Assembly (NCBI RefSeq): GCF_013377855.1
Contig: NZ_JABXYJ010000001.1
Span: 186,001 to 250,000 of the forward strand
From: Cognatundibacterium oligocarboniphilum
Lineage (GTDB): Bacteria; Pseudomonadota; Gammaproteobacteria; Burkholderiales; Burkholderiaceae_D
Length of the DNA: 64,000 nucleotides
Direction of reading: 5' to 3'
The notes below the pieces were generated by a model. That model had not been told where the DNA came from, did no database searches, and saw only the letters and a program-made list of their open reading frames with translations. How positions within the stretch are numbered: position 1 is the stretch's first letter; every line of letters begins with the position of its first letter. A program made the position numbers and the translations under genes. Shown here piece after piece: positions 9,103-16,985 of the stretch.

Positions 9103-9760
9103 AAGTCAGCATGTATCCTAGGCCGCGCAGGGTGATGATCTGCGCTCCGGAAGTTTCAATTTTTTTTCTGAGCCGCAAAATGTAGATTTCCAGCGCCTTC
9201 GGCGTCACAGTATCGTTCAGGGTGAACAGGCCATCGGTCAGCTCTTTTTTGGAAACGGTTTTTCCTGCCTTACGGATCAGCGCTTCGAGCACTGCATGTT
9301 CACGCGGCGTCAGGCTCAGTACATGACCGTAGCTGAAAAACTGCTTGGAATTGCTGTCGTACATGATGCCGCCGCATGTCATCACCGGATTGATCTGGCC
9401 GCTGGAACGGCGTAGCAATGAGCGTAATCTGGCTTCTAACTCCTGAATATCAAAGGGCTTGGCAAGGTAGTCATCCGCGCCCAGGTTCAGATGTTCAATC
9501 ACATCAGCCAGGGAATCGAGTGCACTGATAATCAGCACCGGCACTGCGTTATTTTTGGAGCGCAGGTTTTTCAGCACGGCCTGCCCCTGAATGCCCGGCA
9601 AGGTCAGATCCAGCAAAATTGCATCATAGGTCTGCGTCCGCAGCAGATGAATCGCATCTTCTCCGCTCTGGGCCTGCTCGATCGCATAGCCTGACTGCGT
9701 TAACAGGCGCGTCAGCCAGGAGGATAGTTCGCGGTTGTCTTCAACTAAAAGTATCTTCAT
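9086..9760 (-). CDS. OmpR/PhoB-family response regulator, TctD type
   Basis: 224 residues. The receiver domain has acidic residues Glu7-Asp8, phospho-acceptor Asp51 in ILLDLTLPG and a conserved Lys in DYLAKPF. A winged-helix DNA-binding domain follows from about residue 128 (LTPREHAVLEALIRKAG, ALEIYILRLRKKIE, ITLRGLGYML). It is the first gene of the leftward regulator-kinase operon and is divergent from the porin at 9943. The shared 182-base intergenic region makes the porin a likely target, as TctD homologues control porins and carboxylate transporters. Confidence 0.92.
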   Translation of the reverse strand: MKILLVEDNRELSSWLTRLLTQSGYAIEQAQSGEDAIHLLRTQTYDAILLDLTLPGIQGQAVLKNLRSKNNAVPVLIISALDSLADVIEHLNLGADDYLAKPFDIQELEARLRSLLRRSSGQINPVMTCGGIMYDSNSKQFFSYGHVLSLTPREHAVLEALIRKAGKTVSKKELTDGLFTLNDTVTPKALEIYILRLRKKIETSGAQIITLRGLGYMLTYVAPE

Positions 9761-9942
9761 ACGCCGAAGGCTAAAGGATTTTCAGGCGCGGCAAAACAAG
9801 AAGCGGCGCCGCGTTACATTTCTCCAACACATGCCGGACTGTAGGCTGATTGAAGGTTTCACCTGATTACAGTGCGCTGGTGCACACATAAAAAACACCA
9901 AACAGTGCTGCATACACTTTCTACAATCATGGAGACAAAGCA

Positions 9943-11262
9943 ATGAAAAAGAAATTAGTGGCATTGGCCATTATGGCCGTGTTCGGCTCTGCAGCGCAGG
10001 CGCAATCGGTGCAGGAATTGCAACAGGCTTTGATTCAGGCACAAAAAGCCGCCGCCGAAGCCCAGAAAGCAGCACAACAGGCACAAGATGCCCTCATGCA
10101 AATTCAGCAGGCGACCGCCGAAGCCAGACAAAAAGTCGCCGAAGCTGAAAAAATCAAAGGTGAAGTATCGCAGAATGCCGGTGAAGGTCTGGTGTATAAA
10201 CACGGCGACGACAGCGTCCGTCTGTATGGCCTGATCGATCTCAGCATGAGCAATAAATCCAATGCCGACAAAGCTGGCAGTACACAAAAAGATATGTCGG
10301 TCGCCTGGTTCAGCGGCAACCGCTGGGGTATCGAGGGGGAACACGGTCTGAAAGGCACCGATGGCCTGAAAGCGATTTTCAAACTCGAAAGCGAATATGA
10401 ACTGCCTACCGGCAGCATGGATACGCCAGGTGTGTTGTTTAACCGCGATGCCTGGCTGGGTGTGGAAAGCGAATCGCTCGGCAAGCTGACATTTGGCCGC
10501 CAGAACACGCTGGCACGCGAATTTTCCAAAATATATGGCGATCCGTATGGCTCAGCCGGTGTGACGCTGGAAGAAGGCGGCTATACCAATAACAACGACT
10601 TCAAACAACTGATCTTCTACTCCGGCAGCGCTACCGGCACACGCTATGATAAAGGCATTGTCTGGAAGAAAAAAATCGGCGAGTTCGTGGCTGGTGTCGG
10701 CTATCAGGTCGGCGGCAATCCCGGTGACAATTCCACCGGCACCACGAAAGCTGTTGGTGTCGCCTATAACGGCGGTATGACCAATGTTTCCGCCTTCTAT
10801 AACACAGCCAATGTGAATGGCTACACCCACACCTCCTACTCGCTCGGCGGCAACGTCACAGTGGGCATGGTGCGCCTGAATGCCGGTTACTTCAACTACA
10901 CCGCCGATCAGCCGCTGGCACTGGGTAACCGCAGCGACAAGGCCTACACCGTATCTGCCCGTTTTGCACCGGGCGGCGCATTTGATTACGAACTCGGCTG
11001 GCAAACCATGAATGCCACGAATGCGGCGGTCAACGGCAGTCATTACGTGCTGAATGCGTTTGCCAATACCGGCAATGCCACCGCGACGGCAACCGGCAAG
11101 CGCAAAACCTGGTACGGCTCGGTGTTCTACCATTTCGACAAACGCACCGAACTGTATCTCGCATTTGACCGTCTGAGCACAGATGGTACGTACCTGGCAG
11201 CACAGGCCAACGGATTCACCTCGCAGAATGAGCTGGCCGCAGGGATGCGTTTCAAATTCTGA
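9943..11262 (+). CDS. Gram-negative trimeric porin
   Basis: 439 residues: signal peptide (MKKKLVALAIMAVFGSAAQAQ), then about 50 residues of Ala/Gln-rich helical heptads (QELQQALIQAQKAAAEAQKAA...), then a 16-strand porin barrel. The barrel shows SVRLYGLIDLS, NRWGIEGEHGLKG, KLTFGRQNTL, a loop-3 region and the C-terminal aromatic strand AAGMRFKF ending in Phe. The N-terminal coiled-coil is additional to the standard family and may span the periplasm or tie the porin to peptidoglycan. GGAGAC sits seven bases before ATG 9943. It is divergent from the TctD/E pair and upstream of an ABC uptake operon, so it probably admits the same anionic solute. Confidence 0.9.
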   Translation: MKKKLVALAIMAVFGSAAQAQSVQELQQALIQAQKAAAEAQKAAQQAQDALMQIQQATAEARQKVAEAEKIKGEVSQNAGEGLVYKHGDDSVRLYGLIDLSMSNKSNADKAGSTQKDMSVAWFSGNRWGIEGEHGLKGTDGLKAIFKLESEYELPTGSMDTPGVLFNRDAWLGVESESLGKLTFGRQNTLAREFSKIYGDPYGSAGVTLEEGGYTNNNDFKQLIFYSGSATGTRYDKGIVWKKKIGEFVAGVGYQVGGNPGDNSTGTTKAVGVAYNGGMTNVSAFYNTANVNGYTHTSYSLGGNVTVGMVRLNAGYFNYTADQPLALGNRSDKAYTVSARFAPGGAFDYELGWQTMNATNAAVNGSHYVLNAFANTGNATATATGKRKTWYGSVFYHFDKRTELYLAFDRLSTDGTYLAAQANGFTSQNELAAGMRFKF

Positions 11263-11414
11263 GAAAATCCTGATCTGACCTGAACAAGCCGGCATATCGG
11301 CATTAAGATAGAAGCTGCTATTTGCAACCTGCTCTTTGCAGCCTCTGTCCCTTCATGCCGGCCCGCACGCGGACATTGTCTGGTACAGACCACTCACACC
11401 ATACGGAGACCCTC

Positions 11415-12431
11415 ATGCAATCCACGATCAAACCATTGCTGCGCCCCATGTTCCAATCCATCGCTGCGGCACTGTTGCTGACAGCCAGCGTGCATGCCGC
11501 TGCGGCCGACAAGATCACCATCATGGTCGGCGGTATCGAAAAACAGATTTACCTGCCGGCGAAACTGGCTGAACAATTAGGCTATCTGAAAGAAACCGGA
11601 CTCGATATTGAACTGCTCAGCGAACCCGCCGGCGTCAATGCTGAAACAGAAATGCTGTCCGGCGCAGCGCAGGGCGTGGTCGGATTTTACGATCACACCA
11701 TCGACCTGCAGGCACGCGGCAAACTGGTACAGTCTGTCGTCCAATTCAGCGAAGCACCCGGCGAAGTCATCCTGGTATCCAAGACCGCAAAAAATATCCA
11801 GTCTCCGGCTGATTTCAAAGGTAAGACGCTGGGCGTCACCGGCCTGGGTTCGTCCACCAACTTCCTGACGCAATATCTGGCTGCCAAAGCCGGTGTCAAA
11901 AACAGCGAATTCACCACCCTGCCGGTTGGCGCCGGTTCCACCTTCATTGCAGCAATGGCACAGGGGAAAATCGACGCCGGCATGACGACTGAGCCGACCA
12001 TCTCCCGCCTCACCAGCAGCGGTGCGGCATCGATCCTGGTCGATCTGCGCTCCGTCAAAAGCACCGAGGCGGCACTGGGCGGCGCCTATCCTGCTGCCTG
12101 TCTGTACATGCCGACTGCCTGGGTGAATTCGCACAAGGAACAGGTTCAGAAAATCGTCACGGCGTTTGTCAAAACCCTGCGTTATATCAAGACCCACAGC
12201 GCAAAAGAGATCGCCGACAAAATGCCGGCTGACTATTATGCGTCCAACAAGCAGATGTACATCGACGCCCTCGACGGCAGCAAACAGATGTTTACTGCGG
12301 ATGGTGTGATGCCGGAAAACGGCCCGGCGACTGTGCTGAAAGTATTAAATGGTTTTGATAAGGCGGTGCAGGGTAAATCCATCAATCTGACCAACACCTA
12401 TACGACCGAGTTTGTGAAAGCAGTGAAATAA
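11415..12431 (+). CDS. ABC transporter periplasmic substrate-binding protein (NitT/TauT/SsuA type)
   Basis: 338 residues with a signal peptide ending near VHAAAA and an NMT1/SsuA-like fold: KITIMVGGIEKQIYLPAKLAEQLGY at the start of lobe 1, GAAQGVVGFYDHT, and a conserved GKTLGVTGLGSSTNFLTQYLAAKAGV segment. Family members bind sulfonates, nitrate, thiamine precursors or aromatic acids; the ligand here is unclear. ATG 11415 follows CGGAGACC; an upstream start at 11322 would precede the signal peptide with unrelated sequence. It is the first gene of a three-gene uptake operon; its stop overlaps the next start (TAATG). Confidence 0.88.
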   Translation: MQSTIKPLLRPMFQSIAAALLLTASVHAAAADKITIMVGGIEKQIYLPAKLAEQLGYLKETGLDIELLSEPAGVNAETEMLSGAAQGVVGFYDHTIDLQARGKLVQSVVQFSEAPGEVILVSKTAKNIQSPADFKGKTLGVTGLGSSTNFLTQYLAAKAGVKNSEFTTLPVGAGSTFIAAMAQGKIDAGMTTEPTISRLTSSGAASILVDLRSVKSTEAALGGAYPAACLYMPTAWVNSHKEQVQKIVTAFVKTLRYIKTHSAKEIADKMPADYYASNKQMYIDALDGSKQMFTADGVMPENGPATVLKVLNGFDKAVQGKSINLTNTYTTEFVKAVK

Positions 12432-13207
12432 TGAAAAATGTTGCGATTGAAATGAAACATGTCAGTCGGAAATTTGTGAGTCCGACTGGCAAGATTACCC
12501 TGGCATTGCGTGACTTCAGCCTGACGGTGCACGAAGGCGATTTTATCGCCATCGTCGGCCCGACAGGCTGCGGCAAGTCCACCACGCTGGGCATGATTAC
12601 CGGGCTCAATCCGCCTTCCTCCGGCAGCGTAAAGGTATTTGGAAAATCGGTGCAGGGCATTGATCCGAACATCGGTTTCGTGTTTCAGGCGGATGCGGTT
12701 TTTCCGTGGAAAAGCGTCATCGACAATGTCGCCATCGGCCCGATATTTCGCGGCACGGACCCGAAAATCGCCAATGACATGGCGGCAGACTGGATTCGCC
12801 GGGTCGGGCTGTCAGGCTTTGAACATCACTATCCGCATCAGCTGTCCGGCGGTATGCGAAAGCGGGTGGCGCTGGCGCAAACCTTCATCAACGAACCAAA
12901 AATTCTGCTGATGGACGAACCTTTTTCAGCACTGGACGTGCAGACCCGTGCGCTGATGCAGGAAGAACTGCTGGGACTATGGTCGGAAAAGAAAGCCTCA
13001 GTGATTTTTGTCACCCACGACATTGAAGAAGCCATTGCGCTGGCTGATCGCGTGATTGTCCTTTCCAAAGGTCCTGGCTCCGTCAAGAGCAGTTATGAAA
13101 TTCCGCTGGCACGGCCACGAGATATTTCTGAAGCGCGCTACAGCGATGAATTCGTTCATCTGTCCAAGCAGATCTGGTCAGATCTGAAAGATGAAGTTCA
13201 AATTTAA
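12431..13207 (+). CDS. ABC transporter ATP-binding protein (NitT/TauT family)
   Basis: 258 residues with Walker A GPTGCGKST (43-51), Q loop FVFQADAVFPW, signature LSGGMRKRVALAQTF (about 137-151), Walker B ILLMDEPFSALD and switch histidine FVTHDIEEA. It supplies ATP hydrolysis for import, paired with the permease downstream. Its ATG shares one base with the preceding stop codon, showing tight coupling. Confidence 0.94.
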   Translation: MKNVAIEMKHVSRKFVSPTGKITLALRDFSLTVHEGDFIAIVGPTGCGKSTTLGMITGLNPPSSGSVKVFGKSVQGIDPNIGFVFQADAVFPWKSVIDNVAIGPIFRGTDPKIANDMAADWIRRVGLSGFEHHYPHQLSGGMRKRVALAQTFINEPKILLMDEPFSALDVQTRALMQEELLGLWSEKKASVIFVTHDIEEAIALADRVIVLSKGPGSVKSSYEIPLARPRDISEARYSDEFVHLSKQIWSDLKDEVQI

Positions 13208-13220
13208 TCTGGAATGAAGT

Positions 13221-14087
13221 ATGAACAGCACAACACATCAACATACCCCGCCCATCGCCATCAGCGACGAAGAGCGCAAGGCGATGAGCGCGGCCCAACG
13301 GCATCATTATCTGGTAATTTTCTTACGCATCGCACTGGCAGTCGTGATGCTGGTGGCGTGGGAAACGGCAGTCGAAATCGGCTGGATCGATGCCTTTTTC
13401 TTTTCACGTCCGTCTGCCATCTATGAACAGCTCAGAATCTGGATCGTGGAAGGCACTGCACAAGGTCCGCTGTGGAGCGAATTGCTGGTCACCATGGAAG
13501 AAACCGTGCTCGGCTTTCTGATCGGCAGCGTGCTCGGCATTATCTGCGGCATTGCGCTTGGCAGGAATAAACTGGCTTCCGATGTTTTCAGCATTTACAT
13601 CAAAATCGCTAACGCTATTCCGCGCGTAGTACTGGGGTCGATTTTCATCATCATGTTCGGTCTGGGCATGGGTTCCAAGATTGCGCTGGCTGTGGTCATG
13701 GTGTTTTTCGTCGTCTTCGGCAACGCTTTTCAGGGTGTGCGCGAAGCCGATAAAAATCTGATTGCGAATGCCTACATCCTGGGCGCCAGCAAACGTCAGG
13801 TCACTTTTTCCGTAGTCTTCCCGTCGGCGCTGAGCTGGATTCTGGCCAGCCTGCATGTCAGCTTCGGCTTCGCACTGGTCGGCGCGGTGGTCGGTGAATT
13901 TCTTGGCGCACGGCACGGTATTGGCCTGCTGATCGCCACTGCTCAGGGCACCTTCAATGCGGCGGGCGTGTTTGCGGCGATGATCGTGCTGGCAGTCGTG
14001 GCACTGGCGGCAGAATATCTGCTGACAGCCGCAGAGAACCGCCTGCTCAAATGGCGGCCTGCGCAATTTGTAGAAAAGGGGATGTGA
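13221..14087 (+). CDS. ABC transporter permease (NitT/TauT family)
   Basis: 288 residues with about six hydrophobic segments and the BPD_transp_1 EAA loop, here FQGVREADKNLIANAYILGASKRQ, which contacts the ATPase. The cytoplasmic N-terminus of about 35 residues is hydrophilic (QHTPPIAISDEERKAM). It starts 13 bases after the ATPase gene with GGAATGAAGT upstream. Together the three genes form a complete importer, closed by a double-hairpin terminator. Confidence 0.92.
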   Translation: MNSTTHQHTPPIAISDEERKAMSAAQRHHYLVIFLRIALAVVMLVAWETAVEIGWIDAFFFSRPSAIYEQLRIWIVEGTAQGPLWSELLVTMEETVLGFLIGSVLGIICGIALGRNKLASDVFSIYIKIANAIPRVVLGSIFIIMFGLGMGSKIALAVVMVFFVVFGNAFQGVREADKNLIANAYILGASKRQVTFSVVFPSALSWILASLHVSFGFALVGAVVGEFLGARHGIGLLIATAQGTFNAAGVFAAMIVLAVVALAAEYLLTAAENRLLKWRPAQFVEKGM

Positions 14088-14105
14088 CATTCCGGCGAAT
14101 GTCTT

Positions 14106-14168
14106 CAGCATGCCGTTGAGCGACGGCATGCTGCTGGCCATCAGGTGATCTGCCTGATGGCCTTTTTT
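14106..14168 (+). terminator. double-hairpin intrinsic terminator
   Basis: First hairpin: CAGCATGCCGT (14106-14116) with ACGGCATGCTG (14123-14133). Second: GGCCATCAGG (14136-14145) with CCTGATGGCC (14153-14162), followed by TTTTTT. The second is a textbook terminator for the ABC operon. Confidence 0.9.
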
Positions 14169-14290
14169 CATAGCGTCATCACGGCCGTCGCAGGTCAGCA
14201 CAGGGCCCTCAACACAAACCGTAAAAAGTGGGCATAATCGGGTTTCCTTTTCCCCCATGAATCCGATTGTTGACTGTTACGAGGCCCGCG

Positions 14291-14902
14291 ATGATAGAAG
14301 TCCACCACCTGAAAGAATCCCGCTCACGCCGCATCACCTGGATGCTGGAAGAGCTGGGACAGCAATACCACGTCGTCAGCTATGACCGCGATGCCACCAC
14401 CCGGCTGGCGCCGCCCGAATTAAAAAAAATCCATCCGCTCGGCAAAGCACCGGTACTGAAAGACAAGGATCTGGTGCTGATCGAGTCCGGCGCTATCGTG
14501 GAATATCTGATTGCCGAATACGGTCAGGGTAAGTTCATTCCTGCGCACGGCACCGCAGATTACTACCGTTATCTGCAATTCATGCACTATGCCGAAGGCT
14601 CAGCCATGCTGCCGCTGCTGCTGCGGCTGTATGTCGGACGCCTTGGCGAGGCAGGCGCGCCGCTGCACCCGCGGATCAACAGCGAAATCGCCAATCATCT
14701 CGGCTATCTGAATGCCGAACTGAACGGGCGGGATTATTTCGTTGGTAACGAACTGACTGGCGCAGACGTACAGCTGTCGTTTGTGATCCAGGCTGGTGTG
14801 CGCAATATCGGACGCGACACTTTCCCGAACCTGACCCGTTTTACCGATATGATAGAAGCACGTCCGGCCTACCAGCGTGCCGTGCAGAGAAGTGGCGAAT
14901 AA
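14291..14902 (+). CDS. glutathione S-transferase
   Basis: 203 residues. The thioredoxin-like N-terminal domain has the cis-proline region GKAPVLKDKDLVLIESGAIVEYLIAEYG, where Glu-Ser binds glutathione. An all-helical C-terminal domain follows from about residue 85 with NELTGADVQLSFVI. A Ser/Arg-rich start (LKESRSRRITWMLEELG) places the catalytic residue among the first 15 amino acids. It conjugates or reduces electrophiles with glutathione in the cytosol. ATG 14291 is chosen by the family start and GAGG upstream; an ATG at 14267 adds eight unsupported residues. Confidence 0.9.
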   Translation: MIEVHHLKESRSRRITWMLEELGQQYHVVSYDRDATTRLAPPELKKIHPLGKAPVLKDKDLVLIESGAIVEYLIAEYGQGKFIPAHGTADYYRYLQFMHYAEGSAMLPLLLRLYVGRLGEAGAPLHPRINSEIANHLGYLNAELNGRDYFVGNELTGADVQLSFVIQAGVRNIGRDTFPNLTRFTDMIEARPAYQRAVQRSGE

Positions 14903-14959
14903 GTTTTTCCTCAGCCTTGCGCAGTGCATCACCAACCCGGCATCGCAGCCGGGATGGTC

Positions 14960-15337
14960 TTATCGGCGCTGCCGGTAAGCGCACCACGCCAGCAAGGCCC
15001 AGCCCAGCAAAAAGGCGAGGCCGCCAAGCGGGGTGATTGCGCCGAGCAGCCGGACACCGGTCAGCGCCAGCGCATACAGGCTGCCGCTGAATACCACGAT
15101 GCCTGACAACATCGCATATGCCGATTTTCTCAACAGTGCATCGTTCCATTGCTGCATTAAGATTCCCAGGGCCAGCAACGCCAGACCGTGCACCATCTGA
15201 TAATGCACAGCGGTCTGCCAGACTGTCAGCATATCGGCGTCCAGCACGGTTTTCAAAGTATGCGCGCCGAACGCACCGGCAGCGACGGCCACCAGCATAT
15301 TGAGCGCACTGGTCGCAATCAGGCTGGCCGCTTTCAT
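14960..15337 (-). CDS. DUF423 small membrane protein (YgdD-like)
   Basis: 125 residues with about four transmembrane helices and the family landmarks VAAGAFGAHTLK, WQTAVHYQMVHGLALL and FSGSLYALALTGVRLLGAITPLGGLAFLLGW. DUF423 proteins are inner-membrane proteins of unknown role. Its ATG overlaps the TGA of the peptide transporter (ATGA), so the two are translationally coupled, which hints at a joint function. Confidence 0.88.
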   Translation of the reverse strand: MKAASLIATSALNMLVAVAAGAFGAHTLKTVLDADMLTVWQTAVHYQMVHGLALLALGILMQQWNDALLRKSAYAMLSGIVVFSGSLYALALTGVRLLGAITPLGGLAFLLGWALLAWCAYRQRR

Positions 15338-16809
15338 GCCGCCTGCTCCTGTTCCGCTCCGTTGGTAATGAGCTTACGCAGGAAAGGAATCATCACCACC
15401 AGCACGATGCCGACCGCCATGCTGCCCCAGCCCAGCATCGAAAAAATATGATGGTAAGTCGGATTCGTGGCGCTCGCCATGCCCTCAGTCGCTTCCGGAA
15501 TCATGCCGGAAAAATAGCTGGCTAAAATGGATGCAGTGCCGGTCATCAGCATCCAGCTGCCCATCATAATGCCCTGGTATTTGGCCGGCGCCAGCTTGCC
15601 GATCATGGCGTAGCCGACCGGAGAGATCAGCAACTCACCGATACTTTGCAGAATATAGCTGATGAAAATCCATTTGAATGCAACCAGACCATTTTGCGCC
15701 GCGAAACCGATTCCCAGCGGCAGTACCAGAAATCCAAGCGCAATCAGGATCAACGCGGCAGAGAACTGCACCGGAATATCAAAATTCAGGCCGCGCTTGC
15801 GCAATGCGGCGAATACAAAAGTCATCAGCGGACCGCCGATCATGATCACAAAACTGTTGATGTTCTGTATCCATTGCGGCGCGATTTCGGCCCCCCAGAC
15901 AATGCGGTCGACATTATTCACTGCGAATAATTGCAAGCCCATCGGCGCCATCTGATACAGGGTCCAGAACACCAGCGAACCCAGCGTCAGCATCAGATAC
16001 GCCGTCATATTGCGCCGTTCGCGCCGATCCTGATGCATCAGGGTCAGCGACAGCAGCACAATCCCGACCAGTACACTGATAATCAGCACCAGACTGCCTG
16101 TAGTACCCGCCTGATGCAGCATGAAATACACCACCGGCACCAATCCCACCAGAATCGCCAGCCCCACCGCCAGTCGCTTCCTGAACTCAGCAGGGCCAGC
16201 CTGCAGCAAAGGTGTGTTGAGATCAGAAATACGCTTCCAGTTAAACACTGCCAGCACGATTGCCATGAAATTCCCGATCGTCGCAAAGATAAACAGGCCC
16301 GGATAATTCTGCTGCAACTGAAAATGACCTGCTACGGTAAAGCCGATGAAAAAGCCGAGATTCATGCCTGCGTAATTCCACAAAAATGCGCTTTCGCGTC
16401 TTTCATCTTCCGGTTTGAAACGCTGGGTCAGCATCATATTGAGGCAAGTCACATTCAGACCACTACCGGTCAGGAACAGGCCCAGTCCCCAGTACAGCTG
16501 CTCGGTGCCGCCAAGCGAAATGATGCCGCAGCCAAGCACCTGCAATACCATGCCGCCGACAAACAGATTGCGGTTGCTGATGAAACGGCCGCCGAGATAG
16601 CCGCCGAACAAATGCAAGCCGTAGTTGAACGCGCCGAAGACGCCCATGATCGCCGTCGCATCGGCAACGCTGAAATGCAGTTTTTTCGTGGCGTACAGCA
16701 CCAGTGTGGAATACAGCACGGCAAAACCGAGGGTGGCAAATATCTGGATAAAAAACAAGGCTGCCGAACCTTCCGGGATATGAGCGATTTTTTCTTTTAA
16801 ACTGGACAC
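15334..16809 (-). CDS. POT/PTR-family peptide transporter (MFS)
   Basis: 491 residues with 12-14 hydrophobic segments. The closest recognisable group is the proton-coupled oligopeptide transporters, from the overall spacing and from GGYLGGRFISNRN, LLISPVGYAMIGKLAPAKYQGIMMG and a late SMLGWGSMAVGI region. The first helix reads FFIQIFATLGFAVLYST where classical POTs carry ExxERF(S/G)YYG, so the charged proton-coupling motif is missing; this is a divergent branch and the substrate may differ. It is followed directly by the DUF423 gene. Confidence 0.8.
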   Translation of the reverse strand: MSSLKEKIAHIPEGSAALFFIQIFATLGFAVLYSTLVLYATKKLHFSVADATAIMGVFGAFNYGLHLFGGYLGGRFISNRNLFVGGMVLQVLGCGIISLGGTEQLYWGLGLFLTGSGLNVTCLNMMLTQRFKPEDERRESAFLWNYAGMNLGFFIGFTVAGHFQLQQNYPGLFIFATIGNFMAIVLAVFNWKRISDLNTPLLQAGPAEFRKRLAVGLAILVGLVPVVYFMLHQAGTTGSLVLIISVLVGIVLLSLTLMHQDRRERRNMTAYLMLTLGSLVFWTLYQMAPMGLQLFAVNNVDRIVWGAEIAPQWIQNINSFVIMIGGPLMTFVFAALRKRGLNFDIPVQFSAALILIALGFLVLPLGIGFAAQNGLVAFKWIFISYILQSIGELLISPVGYAMIGKLAPAKYQGIMMGSWMLMTGTASILASYFSGMIPEATEGMASATNPTYHHIFSMLGWGSMAVGIVLVVMIPFLRKLITNGAEQEQAA

Positions 16810-16936
16810 AATGAACTCCTGTTAATGTGGCGTGCATTGTAAAGCACAGACCTGCCGGCACTGTGTCTTTATGTACTGCAGTGCAAAACGGCATGGTACG
16901 GCAAAACCTGGCGCACGCGCATTGGAATACGGGGAT

Positions 16937-16965
16937 AAAAAATGACCGGCAATGCCGGTCATTTT
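16937..16965 (-). terminator. intrinsic terminator after the indolepyruvate oxidoreductase gene
   Basis: AATGACCGGC (16941-16950), loop AAT, GCCGGTCATT (16954-16963). Read leftwards the stem is followed by a run of U (the A tract at 16937-16940), placing it 20 bases beyond the oxidoreductase stop. Confidence 0.8.
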
Positions 16966-16985
16966 CAGGATGCAGCAGGCAGGGA

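Noticed and set aside
15931-16800. 289-codon His/Gln-rich frame antisense to the POT transporter
   Set aside because: His/Gln richness is the usual antisense image of hydrophobic transmembrane codons.
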